Source: Daldinia sp. FL1419 (Eukaryota; Ascomycota; Sordariomycetes; Xylariales; Hypoxylaceae). Taken from it: 64,000 bases of DNA. The notes under the pieces are model-generated. The model had not been told where the DNA came from, made no database searches, and saw nothing but the letters and a program-made list of their open reading frames with translations. Each line of letters opens with the position of its first letter. Position 1 is the stretch's first letter. The stretch is from NCBI GenBank assembly GCA_025201765.1, contig MU623385.1, positions 62,001-126,000 of the forward strand, written 5' to 3'. Positions 31,774 through 44,453 of this stretch are shown here, one piece after another. A program made the position numbers and the translations under genes.

Positions 31774-34011
31774 ATGGCGGTGCAATCCAAACTTGTTCTT
31801 CCCGACCGGTCGGTTAAGAGTGTTATCGCGCAATTAACAACATTATACGTCAATAACCGAACTCGAATTTCACGCGCCGTCTACCTTACCCTCCTTGTCG
31901 CACTCGTCAATCGCGTCCGACATGCCATTTCCGAGCAAAAGGCCGCTTCCGTACGCGAGGCGGCCAAGCGACAATCAGGTACGACCTCGAGCGACGGTAA
32001 CGATACGACGAAGAGGAAGAAGAAGGTCGAGCTGAACCGCGAATTCTTTAAGTCGCTATTAAAATTACTTAAGATAGTTGTTCCTGGGGCGCGGAGCAAG
32101 GAAACACGGCTTCTGGCGAGCCATAGTTTCTTCTTAGTAGTCCGGACACTTATTAGTCTCAAAGTTGCCGAGATGGATGGCGCGATTGTAAAAGCGCTCG
32201 TAAAGGGAAGCGGTAAGGAATTCCTTACGAGAATTGTGTGGTGGATGTTGATTGCGGTTCCTGCTACGTTTACGAACTCCATGGTAAGCAACTTGGTTTC
32301 AAATCTATTAGATATGGATCTTAACAATATCGTAGCTGTCATATCACCAAGCCGAACTATCTCTTAGATACCGAACGCGATTAACCCAGTATATTCACGA
32401 CAAATACCTCTCCCAACTCACCTTTTACGGTCTTTCCGCGCTGGACGATCGGATAAAAAACCCAGACCAGCTTATAGCAGTCGATGTTGCCAAGTTCTCC
32501 AATAGTCTGGCTGAACTATACAGCAATCTTGCCAAACCAATATTAGACATGGTGAGAGCCCATAGGTGCCGTAGCATATATGCTAGAAAACTAACACGGG
32601 CTAGACTATCTATACGTGGTCGTTATCAAAGAGCGTTGGCGGCGAAGGCGTTATGTTCATGTCCTTATTGGTGCAGCTCTCAGCCAATGTCATGCGCGCC
32701 CTAACACCTCCTTTCGGGAAATACGTTGCGGACGAAGCGCGACTTGAAGGTGAATTCCGATTCCAGCACTCGAGACTCATCGACCACAGTGAAGAAGTGG
32801 CGCTATACCACGGCCACGAAGCAGAGAAGGATACTCTAGACAAGGGCTACTTTACGCTTATTAAACACGTCAATTACATATTACGCCGGAGATTCTACCA
32901 CGGCGTAATGGAAGATTTTGTTATCAAATATTTCTGGGGTGCCCTGGGCCTTCTACTTTGCAGCGTACCCGTCTTTTTCAAACTTCCTGGGCAGTTGGCC
33001 GGTACTTCGAGCATGGGCGACCGAACAGAGTCGTTCGTCACCAACAGGCGGATGCTACTTAGCGCATCCGATGCCTTCGGGCGGATAATGTTCTCTTACC
33101 GTGAGATCATGGAGCTAGCCGGTTACACGTCACGCGTCGCCTCGTTATTGGATGTTATGGACGATATTCAAGCCGGGCACTTCGAGAAGAAGCTAGTATC
33201 TAGCTCGGGTATCGAGGATAACGAGGCAGTGTTGAAGGGCCGGGGCAAAGTAGTCGAGAGCAAAGACATCGAATTCATCGACGTACCGATTATCTCCCCC
33301 AACGGAGATGTTCTTGTAAGGGCGCTATCATTTTCGCTTAAGCAAGGCGATCACCTCCTTGTCGTTGGTCCGAACGGTTGCGGGAAGTCAAGTTTGTTCC
33401 GAATTCTTGGAGGCCTCTGGCCCGTGTATGGTGGGACAGTCTACAAGCCACCTTTCACGGATATCTTTTACATTCCACAACGGCCATACTTATCGCGGGG
33501 AAGCCTGCGCCAACAAATCACATACCCGGATAGCTTACGGAGCGTTCGTGCGCGCGGGGTCACTGACGCCCAGTTGCTAGATATTCTCAAGATTCTCTCT
33601 TTGGAGCATCTTGTAGATCTTTACCCCGAGGGCTGGGATGCAGAAGCTGAATGGCGCGATGTGCTCTCAGGTGGTCTACAGCAGCGTGTAGCCATGGCCC
33701 GCCTATTCTACCACAAACCACGATACGCGATTTTAGACGAATGCACGAGCAGTGTGACGCTCGAGACCGAGAAGGTCATGTACGATAATGCGAAGGCTTT
33801 AGGCATTACATTAATGACGGTCAGCCATCGGCGAAGCCTTTGGAAATACCATAGCAGGATCTTGCAGTTCGACGGACAGGGCCACTATGTATTTACAAAA
33901 CTCGACGCCGAAAGGAGGTTGAAACTTGAGGACGAGAAGGAAGACCTGGAAGTACTGCTTAGACAAGTGCCGGAGATTGAAAGGAGGATTGGCGAATTGA
34001 CCACCGAATAA
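31774..34011 (+). CDS. Peroxisomal fatty acyl-CoA ABC half-transporter (ABCD family, PXA-like)
   Basis: Three exons (31774..32283, 32336..32551, 32605..34011) give 710 residues; introns are 52 and 53 bp. This is a half-size ABCD transporter, one partner of the pair that imports very long-chain acyl-CoA into peroxisomes. The transmembrane half includes RLTQYIHDKYLSQLTFYGLS and SKSVGGEG, then the EEVALYHGHE motif characteristic of ABCD proteins. The nucleotide-binding half has Walker A GPNGCGKS at 497-504, signature LSGGLQQR beginning at 596, Walker B YAILDE at 616-621 and the switch His in TVSHRR. The signature has LQ where many have EQ. Fungal genomes carry two paralogs (PXA1, PXA2); I cannot tell which this is. 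Confidence 0.93.
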
Positions 34012-35960
34012 CGGCGGGGAAATGGGACCGAGGGGGGAATATGATGTACACTTATATAAGAGGGATGGGATTGTTAAGCCTTGTGTATAGGGTCCATCAA
34101 CATGGTATGTTGGCAATTAGCTTATTAGCTTGCGACACCGCATTTTGTCAAACGTGACTACTGAAGTTTTCGTCCGTGCGGGATTTATCAATTGGCCTCT
34201 TATGTGAGCTCCGACTGTTGAGTTCCCCCCGCCCCTCGTCCATGTCCGCGAGATAAAGAGATGGTGGTGAGATGATCTCTGTGGGATGTTGAAAAAGACT
34301 CTAGCAAGAGATTATCGGTAAGATGCTAACCTTAGGTAGTAAGACGGCTCGCCTGTACCTAACCTAGGATATACCTGATCTACCCACCTTACCCTTCGAG
34401 CCTCATCAGCAAAGGTTACCACATCCACACGGATCTCGTGACAAGGCCAATGGCGAGACTTGAAGGGTAAGTATGTAACAATGAATAAGAAAAACACTGG
34501 CTAGACCTTTTCGTATTTTACCTTTGAAGGTGCCGATTGCATAATGCATGTTGTCATGTCGTCGTATTGTCATGTGGATGACTGCGGGCAAGACGTTTCC
34601 AAAGAAAGGTAGGAAAATAGAATGGCTGAAAGGAAATGCGAATCCATGTATGTAACATGCAGCAGATATATATCTATAGTTGGACGTACATATGTGGACT
34701 TTTATATATAGGTAGGTAGGTATACATTCATGTAACTATGATTTACATACACTGTAGTATATGTTATTATTAGTTATTAGCTATTAGTTATTATAATATT
34801 ATTCATTATTTATACCTAATGTTAACCTGTAATCCGTTACTCCATACTCCCCAAAAACCCGGGAATAAAACCCGGGATAAGCTTCGACCCTGAATTCCTT
34901 GCATCCACCAGACCGCGAGCTAAGTTGTTCTAGTCGCGGCTTCTATTCCGCAACCGTTGCAGCCGCGTCAACGGCGATACGAACTAGATGGGGATCCCTC
35001 CTGCGGATGGAGAGATACTGCATACATACCACACAAAGAGATTACCTTACTTGGCTACCCGGCGCTAGGTTTAGAGGAGTGGAGGCAACGAAGCAAGGAG
35101 GTATGGAGATATGGAGAATGGAGATATGGAAATGTACGTCTAAGGTAGGTAGGTAGTTATGGAGTCTGATATGGACAGACCAGTAAGGGGACAACCACCA
35201 GACCACGAGGAATAATACCAACGAGGACCAACGAGATGTCCGAGTATGCGCCAATACAAAAAAAATTAAAACAAAAAACAAAAAAAATTTAAAATAAAAA
35301 ATAATAATAATAAAAGCGCTATGTCATGCCGTCGCATCTTAGAATCCACCACCCCTCAAGAGTTTAGATCACCTGTGCTCCTTGTCAATCAGACCCCCTT
35401 CTCTCCCTTCCATTCGACTAACCTAGCCAATGGCCAACTTAGCCCCAGAACTAACCTCCGAACACACCTACGCTCTCTTCCTTATTGCTATTCCGCGTCC
35501 CATGGGGCTCCGCAACAAGCAAACAATCCCGACGCTGAGGGGGGGAGCGAACCGGCGGAATGAGGGAACGAGTGGCCTGGTTTCGATGACGAACCTGTTC
35601 CCGAATCGATAATTTCCCTTTTGCTTTTTAATTACTCTTTGGTAGTCGTAGTTCGTTCATCCCATCCCCGAATCCCCGTCCCGCTCCAAACCCACCCGAC
35701 CTTACATATAGGGCCGACAGACATATAGTGCATGCCCGGTGTAGCTTTCTTTAGCTTTATTTTTATTTTATTTTATTATTCCATTTCTCGCCTTTACCTT
35801 TACCGCTACCGCAGCATTCAAACCTTTTTTTTCCTCTTTACCTTTTAAAACCCTTTCACTTGTAGCATCCGCCTCCTCCTCCTCCTCCTCCTCCTCTTAC
35901 TCCTTTTCTCTCTCACTCTTTCTCCTCTTCCTTCTATCCCGCCCCTATGACCCTAGAAAT
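34012..35960. other. Long intergenic region with low-complexity tracts
   Basis: About 1.95 kb between two same-strand genes. It holds a GGTAGGTAGGTA tract near 34710, an ATGGAGATATGGA direct repeat at 35103-35135, an A/T-only run at about 35261-35313 and a CTC trinucleotide tract at 35871-35895 in the presumed 5' leader of the sugar porter. No gene is supported. Confidence 0.45.
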
Positions 35961-37808
35961 ATGACTTCTTCAAAATCCTTTAGACTCCAAGGCCACGTTC
36001 TGCGCAGATTACAGACGGCTTTTATCGTCGCGCCGTCTTTCATCTTGTACGGATATAACCAGGCTGGTATCGGCGCTCTGTTGACCGAGGATGATTGGGT
36101 CAAGACGTTCCCTGAAATCGACACCGTCCACGCTGTCGGCGCCGAAAAAGGCCAAAAGTCGACGCTGCAGGGTTTTGTCGTAGCTGTCTTCGTTGTCGGC
36201 GCTATCCTAGGTTCATTCTCGTGCTCTTACACGGGTGATCGCTTTGGCCGTCGCAATGTCATCTTCTTCGGTGGTGTCTGCACTTTAATCGGTCAGATCC
36301 TCGAGGCAGCTTCTTTTGGCTTGGCGCAATTCATTGTCGGTAGAGTTATAGCAGGTCTCGGAGTCGGACAGCTGAGCTCCCTTGTTCCCGTATGGCAGAG
36401 TGAAACGTCCGGCGCGAAAGACCGTGGGCGCCACGTCGTAGTGGTCGGCCTCTTCGTTTGCCTCGGTTATGCCCTCGAATCCTGGATCGACCTGGCATTC
36501 TTTGAGTTCCATACCGGCGCTGTCACCTGGCGCCCTCCAATTGCCATCTCCTGCTTTTTCTCGCTAGTCCTCATATGCACCGTATATATGTTCCCCGAGT
36601 CGCCTCGCTGGCTTCTCATGACGAACAAGGGCGAGCTAGCTCGCGAAAACCTCGCTCTGCTCCGGGCACTCCCCCAAGACGCGCCCGAGATCAACGCCGA
36701 GATTGAGGGTATCGAACTTTCTCTCGAGCTCTCGGCCAACGGCGGTGCTAAGCTCAGCCAAATCTTCAAGTCAGGCGAAGACAAGCTAGGATACCGATTC
36801 GGAATTTGCATGCTCTTGCAGTTTTACCAGCAGATGTCGTAAGTAGTATATCCGCCGTTCTGACCGCCAAGAACCGGCACATTGTGATGGGAAGAAGCTG
36901 ACAGAAATCCGCGCAGTGGAAGCAATCTTATCAGCGTATACGCGCCGATCCTCTTTCAAGAGAATCTTGGCTTAAGCAGTGAAATTTCTCGCATCCTTTC
37001 TGCCGGTGCTTTGACCTGGAAGTTCCTATCGTCTTTCATAGCCTTCGTGGCTATCGATCGCTTCGGGCGACGGGCCGTTTTCATCATCAGCGGTGTTGGC
37101 AGTACGTTCCCCTGTTCCCCTGTTCCCCCTTTCCCCTTTTCCAGCCTCTTTTAAGAGTCCGTTGCTTCCAAGACGTGCCTTGTTTCCTCAAGTTTCCCCG
37201 TGAAAAAAAGATGCGATTGCTAACTCGTCGTTAAAGTGTCGTGCTGCATGATAGCGCTCGCAGTTGCAACATCGTTCCCCACGTCCAACAGAGCCGCGCA
37301 GATCGTCGCGGGATGCTTTATCTATCTGTACAACATGTTCGTCCCCATCGGTTTCCTTGGCGCCAATTTCTTGTACTGCACCGAAATCGCCCCACTCCGG
37401 CTGCGCATGGCCATGAGCTCGATCTCAACAGCCAACCATTGGGTCTGGTAAGTTCTCCCATGGTTCTTGTCCTCTTGGCCTTCATGCGTGCCAAGTCGAT
37501 CGGATGATATATTATACTGACACGTCGGACATAGGAATTTTGTCATCGTTATGGTCACCCCGGTCGCCATCTTCAACATCGGATGGAAGTTCTACCTTGT
37601 ACCCGCTGCCGTCGCCGCCTGCGTGCCTCTGTCGGTGTATTTCCTAATGCCCGAGACCATGGGCCGCAGCCTCGAGGAAATTGACCTCATGTTCAAGGAC
37701 GCCCCGTCGGTGTGGACCACCGTTCGGTACGAGAAGCAGCTCCGCCGCGCCGGTGCCACGACGTCGTCTTTTTCGGAGAAGAATATGGTTGAACATTCCG
37801 AAGGCTAG
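35961..37808 (+). CDS. MFS sugar transporter
   Basis: Four exons (35961..36838, 36917..37101, 37237..37447, 37535..37808) give 515 residues; introns are 78, 135 and 87 bp. Plasma-membrane member of the sugar porter family with 12 predicted membrane spans. Signatures visible: GYNQAGIGALL in helix 1, GDRFGRR at 92-98, RVIAGLGVGQLSSLVPVWQSE after helix 4, PESPRWLL before the central loop, LQFYQQMSGSN across the first intron, AIDRFGRRAVF, and PETMGRSLEEIDLMF at the C-terminus. The central loop VPVWQSETSGAKDRGRHV replaces the common PxYxSE. The sugar carried cannot be predicted. Confidence 0.92.
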
Positions 37809-39898
37809 ACTTGGATTTTTTCTTCCTTCCTCTTGACTACCGGTGATTCTTGTGTCGGGAACACATTGGCTAAGCTAGGCCGGAACCAGCTTCTATGGAC
37901 ATAGATATGTCATGAATCTATGAAGCATACGTTTTAAGGAATCGACTCGCTGCGCGGGAATAGACGCAGAATAACATTACGTTTCGGGGATAAACACAAG
38001 AGGACATATCATATCTCGATAGCCGTATACGAACATATTATGAAGTGCATTTTGTTGATGTGACATATTTAACAACATAGTGGCCTTCACGGCGAGGACT
38101 ATCTGTTTGCCAGCGACGTGTTTTGTCATATTTGCTTATTTGCTGCCTGGTTGAACAAACATGACGTCGGCTTATGCGTGATATAATAGTAGCCTAGAGA
38201 CTGTTTTAGTCAAGACGACGATCCATTAAGTGCTAAAGTTAGCAACTTAGACTATGTATTTCAATATCTCAGATTTTGGTTACGCGTTGAAGCGGCTGAT
38301 AAGTAGCACAGCCTATGTTGCGCGATTTCATCGCTCTCGGCGTACGTGAGGTTATTCAGACATTCATAAAGCCTACTAGGTTAATGAACTTGTAAATATA
38401 CAACCCCCTTAATTGTATTCTCTTAGCTTATGACGGGGTTGCCTCTAGCGGAAACTCATTGCATCGTTGTATACCTAAGTAGGTACCTAGGTAGAGAAGT
38501 ATCGACTTATGTAAACACGTTGTACATGGAAGTCGTACAAAACAGCGACAGGTTTTGTTTGAGGCCTCGGAATAATTAATTAATAAGACTTGAGTTGAAA
38601 AGAAACCCCGCGGGACCCGCGACCCCTTTTTCTTGGGGCTTTTTCTTGGGGCTTAGCGGCTAACCTGACCAACTATTTTCTCACCATTTACATACGCCAA
38701 TCTATCTTCCTCTAATTCTATGTAATATCTCGCATGAATCAATGTACTTTAAAAGCATGTGGCCAGGTACCTGGATAGTCCTGGAGAATAGGTAAATGAC
38801 AGATATGTCAATTGATTCGTCGTCATTTTACATGTGCGACAATTCAAAAGACTAAATGACAGCTGGAATACCCCCATCATACCCATTAAATAGGTACCTA
38901 GGTAGATACCTAGGTAGCCTATCACATACATCGTACAATACAGCTAGCTCACGGTTCATCGCTATTGTGTACCTAAATTTACCTATCTGTACGCGTATTA
39001 TTCGGTAACAGAGGTGTTTGCTAAGCGCTCTTGTTAGTGGAGTTCCACGTCCGTCAGGCGGTCCCAGTTGGTTGGATGGTGCCTGATCCAAGCAATTCTC
39101 AGCCAACCAGCCAACTAGCCAACTAGGTTAGCCAGCAGGTAATCCCACTTGGCCAGCCAGCTATGTAGGTACCTAATCAGATAGGAGAGCAAAGAGGGAA
39201 AGAACGAGAGAAAGTATCGCCAAAGTTGACAATTGCACCTGAACCAAAGAACGAGAGAAATACTCTTTTTATTTTTATTTTTTTTCCTTCCTCGAACTCA
39301 GCCAAACCCAAGAGACTCAGCCCCAACGCTGACGCATTTCAAAATAATTCCGATTTATGCTTGCCTCCACCACCCCGACCGTCATAAATATAATTACATC
39401 GCCGTTTCGGATAATCGGATCGTATAAAGACTGCGATACAAGATTAAAAAGTACAAGAGGTACAGAGTTAGAGGTACATATATATATCTCAGCCTTTTTC
39501 TTACTGGGACTTCTATTTATATTTAAATTCAGCTCAACCCCATGGTTTGAACCTTGAGTCGGCAGACGAACTCTACGAAAAGCTCCTCGACACGAGGTAG
39601 CTCGATCAATTAAACTTCACTCACGCTGTACTTCTTTACCCGCATCTTACCAGCATCGTACCAGCATTGTTTTCGCCTCCCGGAGAGGCATCTAGGTCGC
39701 TGTTCTTTTTTTTTTTTTCTTACCCCTGTCAATGCGCCCGCACCGTTACAGGGTAATTCGTACCTACAAACGGAATTTCTTATATTAGTAGTCAGTTCAT
39801 TTATTTGCATACAATTTTCAGCAGCTTGCCGAATTCACACGCACGCATGCGCACGCACACACACACACATACACACACATATACATACGCTAGCAAGC
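37809..39898. other. Long intergenic region, no gene seen
   Basis: Nearly 2.1 kb. CTTTTTCTTGGGG is duplicated at 38625-38655. Palindromic GGTACCTAGGTAG clusters occur at 38470-38500 and 38890-38920. A poly-T run lies near 39704-39720. The last 60 bases are a CA/TA-rich alternating tract abutting the next start codon. Confidence 0.45.
39840..39893. repeat. CA/GC alternating purine-pyrimidine tract before a start codon
   Basis: CACGCACGCATGCGCACGCA followed by CA and TA repeats runs to within a few bases of the ATG at 39899. Such alternating tracts can adopt Z-DNA and vary in length. Confidence 0.7.
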
Positions 39899-41724
39899 AT
39901 GGAAGAATACGTCGAGGCACGCTCGTTGGCCTCGCTTAATTATCTGGCTGCCAATCCACCTCAGTATCCGAAAAAGCCAACCGAAGAAAAGCAATATCCG
40001 ATCACTCTGTATATTTCGAGAGTACCCGGCACGAGGGGTAGGCCTAGATAGCACATGATTCGATTCAACCTTGTAGTTTTGTTCTAACATCTAGCCCAGA
40101 CATTATTCTCTCAACTTTGAAGCCACAGGTTAAGAACGTTACAGCGGAAGATGTAGCCAATTCGTTTTATTACGTGCATCTGAATACCCCTGAGGATGAG
40201 GCCCTCGTACCTCCTCCCGGCCAGTCTAAGCCTTCATCGTCTCCTAGAACGAGCGGGGAGAGCTCAAGGTCAGGTAATCAGATCCATAGAAAACCTGTAC
40301 CGGGAACTTCAAGTCTTGCTTCGTCGCGAATAGACGAAAATGCGCAGGCACTTCCAACCGGAAAGGAAAACCAGGCCGGCGCCGGCTCGGTGCAGTTTCC
40401 GACCCGACCTGCAATTCCTCAACCCGGTTCATCCGCTCCTTTATCCGAGCGGCCCCCACCATCGCAGTTCGCAACACCGACGAGTCCCATTCAACGAAAA
40501 CCCTTGGGGCCTAAACCAAGTAACGTAGAGTCTCCCGAGAGAAATCTACCACCCATGCCAGTTTATAGTCAATCACCCGATTACCAAGCTGGATCAAATA
40601 CTGACTATCCTCCACTACTACCAATACGACCCAGTGAGCCACCAACGTTGCAGCAGCTTACTGATCAGTATGCTACCCCGAATGGCGACGGTCGGTCGCC
40701 ATCGCCTAAATCTCCTATTAGGCCTTTCACTCCGTTTTCGTTAACTCTCATAAGAAGGGACCCGAGCTCGGGACAGCAATGGAACGTTGGGAAAGTAGCA
40801 TCGTACCAGCTCGAGAATCCCGAGCTCATCAGCGATGATAGGCATCACCAGCCTTCCCCTTCAATCAGTATACACTTGGAGACGTCTGGCTATGCCAAAT
40901 TCCGAGGCATGCCCACCCACCCAACCGGAGATATACGATCCAGCATTGACGTACGCCCCGGGAGTGCATCGTCTGGATCACGATTGCAACGACACGAGGT
41001 ACACGGACCCGCCTCAAATACCTTTGAACGTCAGGTCGTGATGTCATACTCGAAATCATTCGCTGCTAATCTGCGTGAGAAATTCCATAATCGCAGTCGC
41101 TCGGAGGAAGAACGGCTAGGTCTACCTGCTATCCAGACTCAGCACGGTCGTCACAGTAGTCAGGGATCTATAATGTCGTTCGGTGGAGACTTCGATGGCA
41201 GCGATGCTCCCGTAATTACCCAGCCCGCGCCAGGTCTTAAAGCACGTGGCTACGTATTTCATAGTCCGTGGGGCGGCCGTTGCGAATTCGTAACCGGGAA
41301 TGCTGGGCGGAGTCTGAGGTGCAATCATATCCTACCCACATACGGCGGCGGCGTTTTCAATCCTCTAGTAGACGGGCATGAGTCAGGGAACGGCGGCCAC
41401 AAAACTAGAGGACAACCAATTAGCGAGCTCAGATTTAATTTGCCTAGCAGCGAGTTATTTGCCGAGAAGCGATCTAATGAGGGATCCGTTAGGGCTAGAG
41501 ACCAACTACAAAATCAATTCAACAGAGTGTTCCACGGCCTCGACCACGATGAAGACGGGGAATGGCACCTCGACTTAGGCAGGGAAAAGGCAGGCGGAGG
41601 TAACAGGGGAAAGAGAGCCAAGATGGGGAAGTTGATTATATTTGACGAAGGCTTCAAAATGCTGGATCTCGTTGTGGCGGCCAATGTCGGAGTCTGGTGG
41701 ACCTCCTGGGAACGAACATATTAA
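39899..41724 (+). CDS. Proline/serine-rich conserved fungal protein
   Basis: Two exons (39899..40037, 40100..41724) give 587 residues; the 62-bp intron has donor GTAGGC, a CTAAC branch and CAG acceptor. The N-terminal ~80 residues (EEYVEARSLASLNYLAANP, TLYISRVPG, then ILSTLKP and EDVANSFYYVHL) match a conserved fungal hypothetical family. Residues ~90-260 are disordered and rich in Pro, Ser and Gln. A C-terminal block follows with AKFRGMP, YVFHSPWGGRCEFVTG and an ending EGFKMLDLVVAANVGVWW. The WxGxCEFxTGNxGRSLRCxH segment suggests a small folded, perhaps metal-binding, part. No biochemical function is known to me. Confidence 0.82.
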
Positions 41725-42381
41725 TCGCTATCCGACGTTACTACAAATTCGGACCATAATCCTAATGATAATGGTAAGTGTAAGGGAGTAGAGTAGGGGC
41801 AAAGCAAGGGGGAGAAAAGGCTAACGAAATCGTCTGGAGAAGCAAAATATAGACCGGTCAGCATGAGATACCAGGGGCGTAGGTAGGATCAGTGATTTGG
41901 AAATCACATTGCGTTCAAGCAGATTAGCGTTAAATCAGTCATTCGGCGAGAAAAGTTCATTTCGGGGAGTTACAATAGGGTATGACGGCGGATATACAGG
42001 CCCATACTATATAATGGCTTCGAGCTAACTCTCTAGTTTCCGAAGACACATATGTTTTCGCCCATTTGTAGATATTATTGTTCGACACTATGAGATGAGT
42101 TTACGAAGGCACTATCCGCAAGACTACCTAGAATTGGGTCTGGCGTGGTTAATTATTATCGAGGCAGGGCTACAATTATGTTATTCCAGCCTTTCAGATA
42201 TCCAAGGGTAAATAAATAAATATGCTGTGCGACCCCGACTTTGGTATCTTGAATATCTCAGAATGAATCATCCTGATTCATATATCGGCGATAACGAACC
42301 GAACCGAGATCGTCTCGTTATTCCCCCTAAGCTCTATGGAGTAGGTAAGTGGGACTACCCCTTAGAACTGCATCTATACTC

Positions 42382-42580
42382 ATTATGAATCACTCTCGTT
42401 CATCGTGAACCATCCTGGCGTATTTATGAACCAACTCGCTCTCATAATGAATAACTATAACTCACCGTGAGCCCATCTCCACTCATCGTGAACACATTCC
42501 TACTTATATTGCACCATTTCCCCTAATCATGAATGACTTCTAGTCATATACGATCAACGGTGATGCATCGTGAAATTTTG
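42382..42580. repeat. Phased ~20.5-bp dyad repeat array (about ten units)
   Basis: Ten degenerate copies of a unit close to CTCATCGTGAACCATYTCC. The TGAA (or TGAG, TGCA) core starts at 42386, 42406, 42427, 42448, 42468, 42489, 42510, 42530, about 42550 and 42571. The centre of each unit is an imperfect dyad (TCAT with ATGA). The array lies in the convergent space between the 587-residue protein and the bZIP gene, which otherwise (41725-42933) shows nothing coding. Confidence 0.8.
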
Positions 42581-42933
42581 TAGCGGTAGATGGGAATAGA
42601 ATGAGGATAAATAGAGGCGACGATGATGCTGTTTTGTATATAGAAATTTAGCTAGAATGCGAATAAACCTTCAATACGATCTACGCTATATAATCAAACA
42701 ACGTGGTATGCTAACTCTACATCCCTTATCACCCAATCCAATTTCCTATTCCAAGATGACAATCACGTTCCCTCAACCGACATTTATTCTGCAGTCCTAC
42801 GGGGCATCAAATACATCACATGGGGAAAAGAACGAGTCGACATCGTCTGAGAATCAAAAAAACACACAATATCCAATTTAATATCAAGACTACCTATTAA
42901 ATAACTTCGAGACGCAAATTGCCCAACTATTAG

Positions 42934-43739
42934 CTAACTCTTCTCTCCCTTCCCAGAGTTCATCTGCAGCATGCTGCGCAGGGTCGCGGCCTCGGCCTCC
43001 TGACGAGCGAGGCGAAGGCGCAGCTCATCCCGCTCGTCCTTGACGCTCTTGAGTTCCGTCTCGAGCTCGTGGATGCGATCGATCCGCTTCTGCCGATACT
43101 TGCGAGCCGCGGCGTTGTTGCGCTGGCGCTTGAGCGCCGTGGCGGGGTCTACAGGCGGCGAGTGGCTCTGCGATTTGGCAGGTTGGCTTGGGCCGCCTGA
43201 AGATGACTCTGGCATGGTTGGCGGCGAGACGGACGAGCGGTTGTTCTCGGCGTCTGACTGCGGCGAGATTTGAGAACCTGAAGGTTGGTTGAATAGGAAA
43301 TCCGGACTGAGTTCACAGCTAGGTAAAGTGTCTGAAGCTATTCATCAAATTAGCAAACGTGCGTAGAACAGAATACGATAGGTAGACAGCGACTAACCGT
43401 TCAGCTGTCCGTTGCGCTCTTCATTTTGGAAAACAATAGAGTCGTTCCCAACCCCTTCGAAAAGGGGGAGGGACCACTCCGCACCATTTATACTGCCGCC
43501 ATCGTTCTCTAAACCCAGGGACCAATTTCCAACTAGAGGCTCGGACGAGCCCTCCAATGACGGGAAGAACTCCGCCGGCCCTAGGGCGGAATCCTCCCAA
43601 TCAAAGGAATTATGTTGATTTGGAGAGAGGGAGTCCCTGGCACGGCGGATAGTATCCGACGTAGGCGGGCCTGACGCATATTGCTGCGATGATGGTAATT
43701 GCTGCCATGACGATATGTTAAAGTAACCTCGTCTCGGAT
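42934..43739 (-). CDS. GCN4-like bZIP transcription factor, 5' end unresolved
   Basis: The last two exons are clear: ..43398 and 43337..42934, joined over a 60-bp intron (donor GTTAGT, acceptor TAG). Together they give about 248 residues. The C-terminus is a bZIP: basic region KRQRNNAAARKYRQKR, then a leucine zipper starting IHELETELKSVKDE and running about four heptads. Upstream is an acidic/aromatic stretch (NSFDWEDSALGPAEFFPSLE, WSLPLFEGV) typical of an activation domain. The reading frame runs back to a CTAG acceptor at 43742..43740 and a stop just beyond it, with no in-frame ATG. A first exon must lie further upstream, and I could not place it. It resembles the cpc-1/GCN4 class; the target genes are unknown. 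Confidence 0.8.
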
Positions 43740-44453
43740 CTAGGGTAATCGTTTATACGCCGTTCCTCGTCGTGAACGGCGGTGCTTTCGTCCCAATCAA
43801 TATGGGAAAAGGGGGGAAAGATGGGAGATGGGAAGTTGGAGGAGGGGAAATTCTACTTGTCGGGGCTTCTTGGGACTCCGGGCCTCTTTTAAGTTAAAGT
43901 ACAGCAGTACAACAGTACAACTACCTAGTACACCCGATATAGATGGGTACAGATCTTAGTGGACCGTTCAGGCCTTTATGACCTATAAGTGGTGCGTGCG
44001 CAGTCTTGGCTTGTCTTAGTCAGGGGCTAAGAAGGATCGGCACCTCCGTATCTGCACAATTTTCATAGCCCTTTGGCGACCACAATACGGCATTGTACGG
44101 TTAGCGCATACTATGTACAGCGCATAGAGAGAAGCCCAGCAAGCCCACTGATTCAAGCCTGTTCAAGCCTCAAAAATTAAGATGAGGTAGGATTTTGCGA
44201 TTATCGAGGACGATCAATTAAGTCAGCACTTCACCCCCACTAATGCCCACTTACCGTCCACAAACTAATGCTTCACATGGCCAGGTACCTACATATCATT
44301 AGCTTAGACCTTCTCCAATATAATACCCAATACCCAATATAATCCAATGCTAGTTATTTGACATAAACCCTCCACATTACTATACATAACTACAACCTAC
44401 CTGCACACCACATTCCTTCCTACCCATGACCTTGACCTCGACTGCGGCCCGCG
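43740..44453. other. Divergent intergenic region bZIP / AP-3 sigma
   Basis: About 710 bp. It should contain the missing first exon and promoter of the bZIP gene and the promoter of the AP-3 sigma gene. A GGTACC motif lies at about 44283. Confidence 0.4.

Noticed and set aside
42934..43215. The bZIP C-terminal frame alone as a 93-residue protein
   Set aside because: The frame continues upstream through a good intron into an activation-domain-like exon, so the internal Met is not the likely start.
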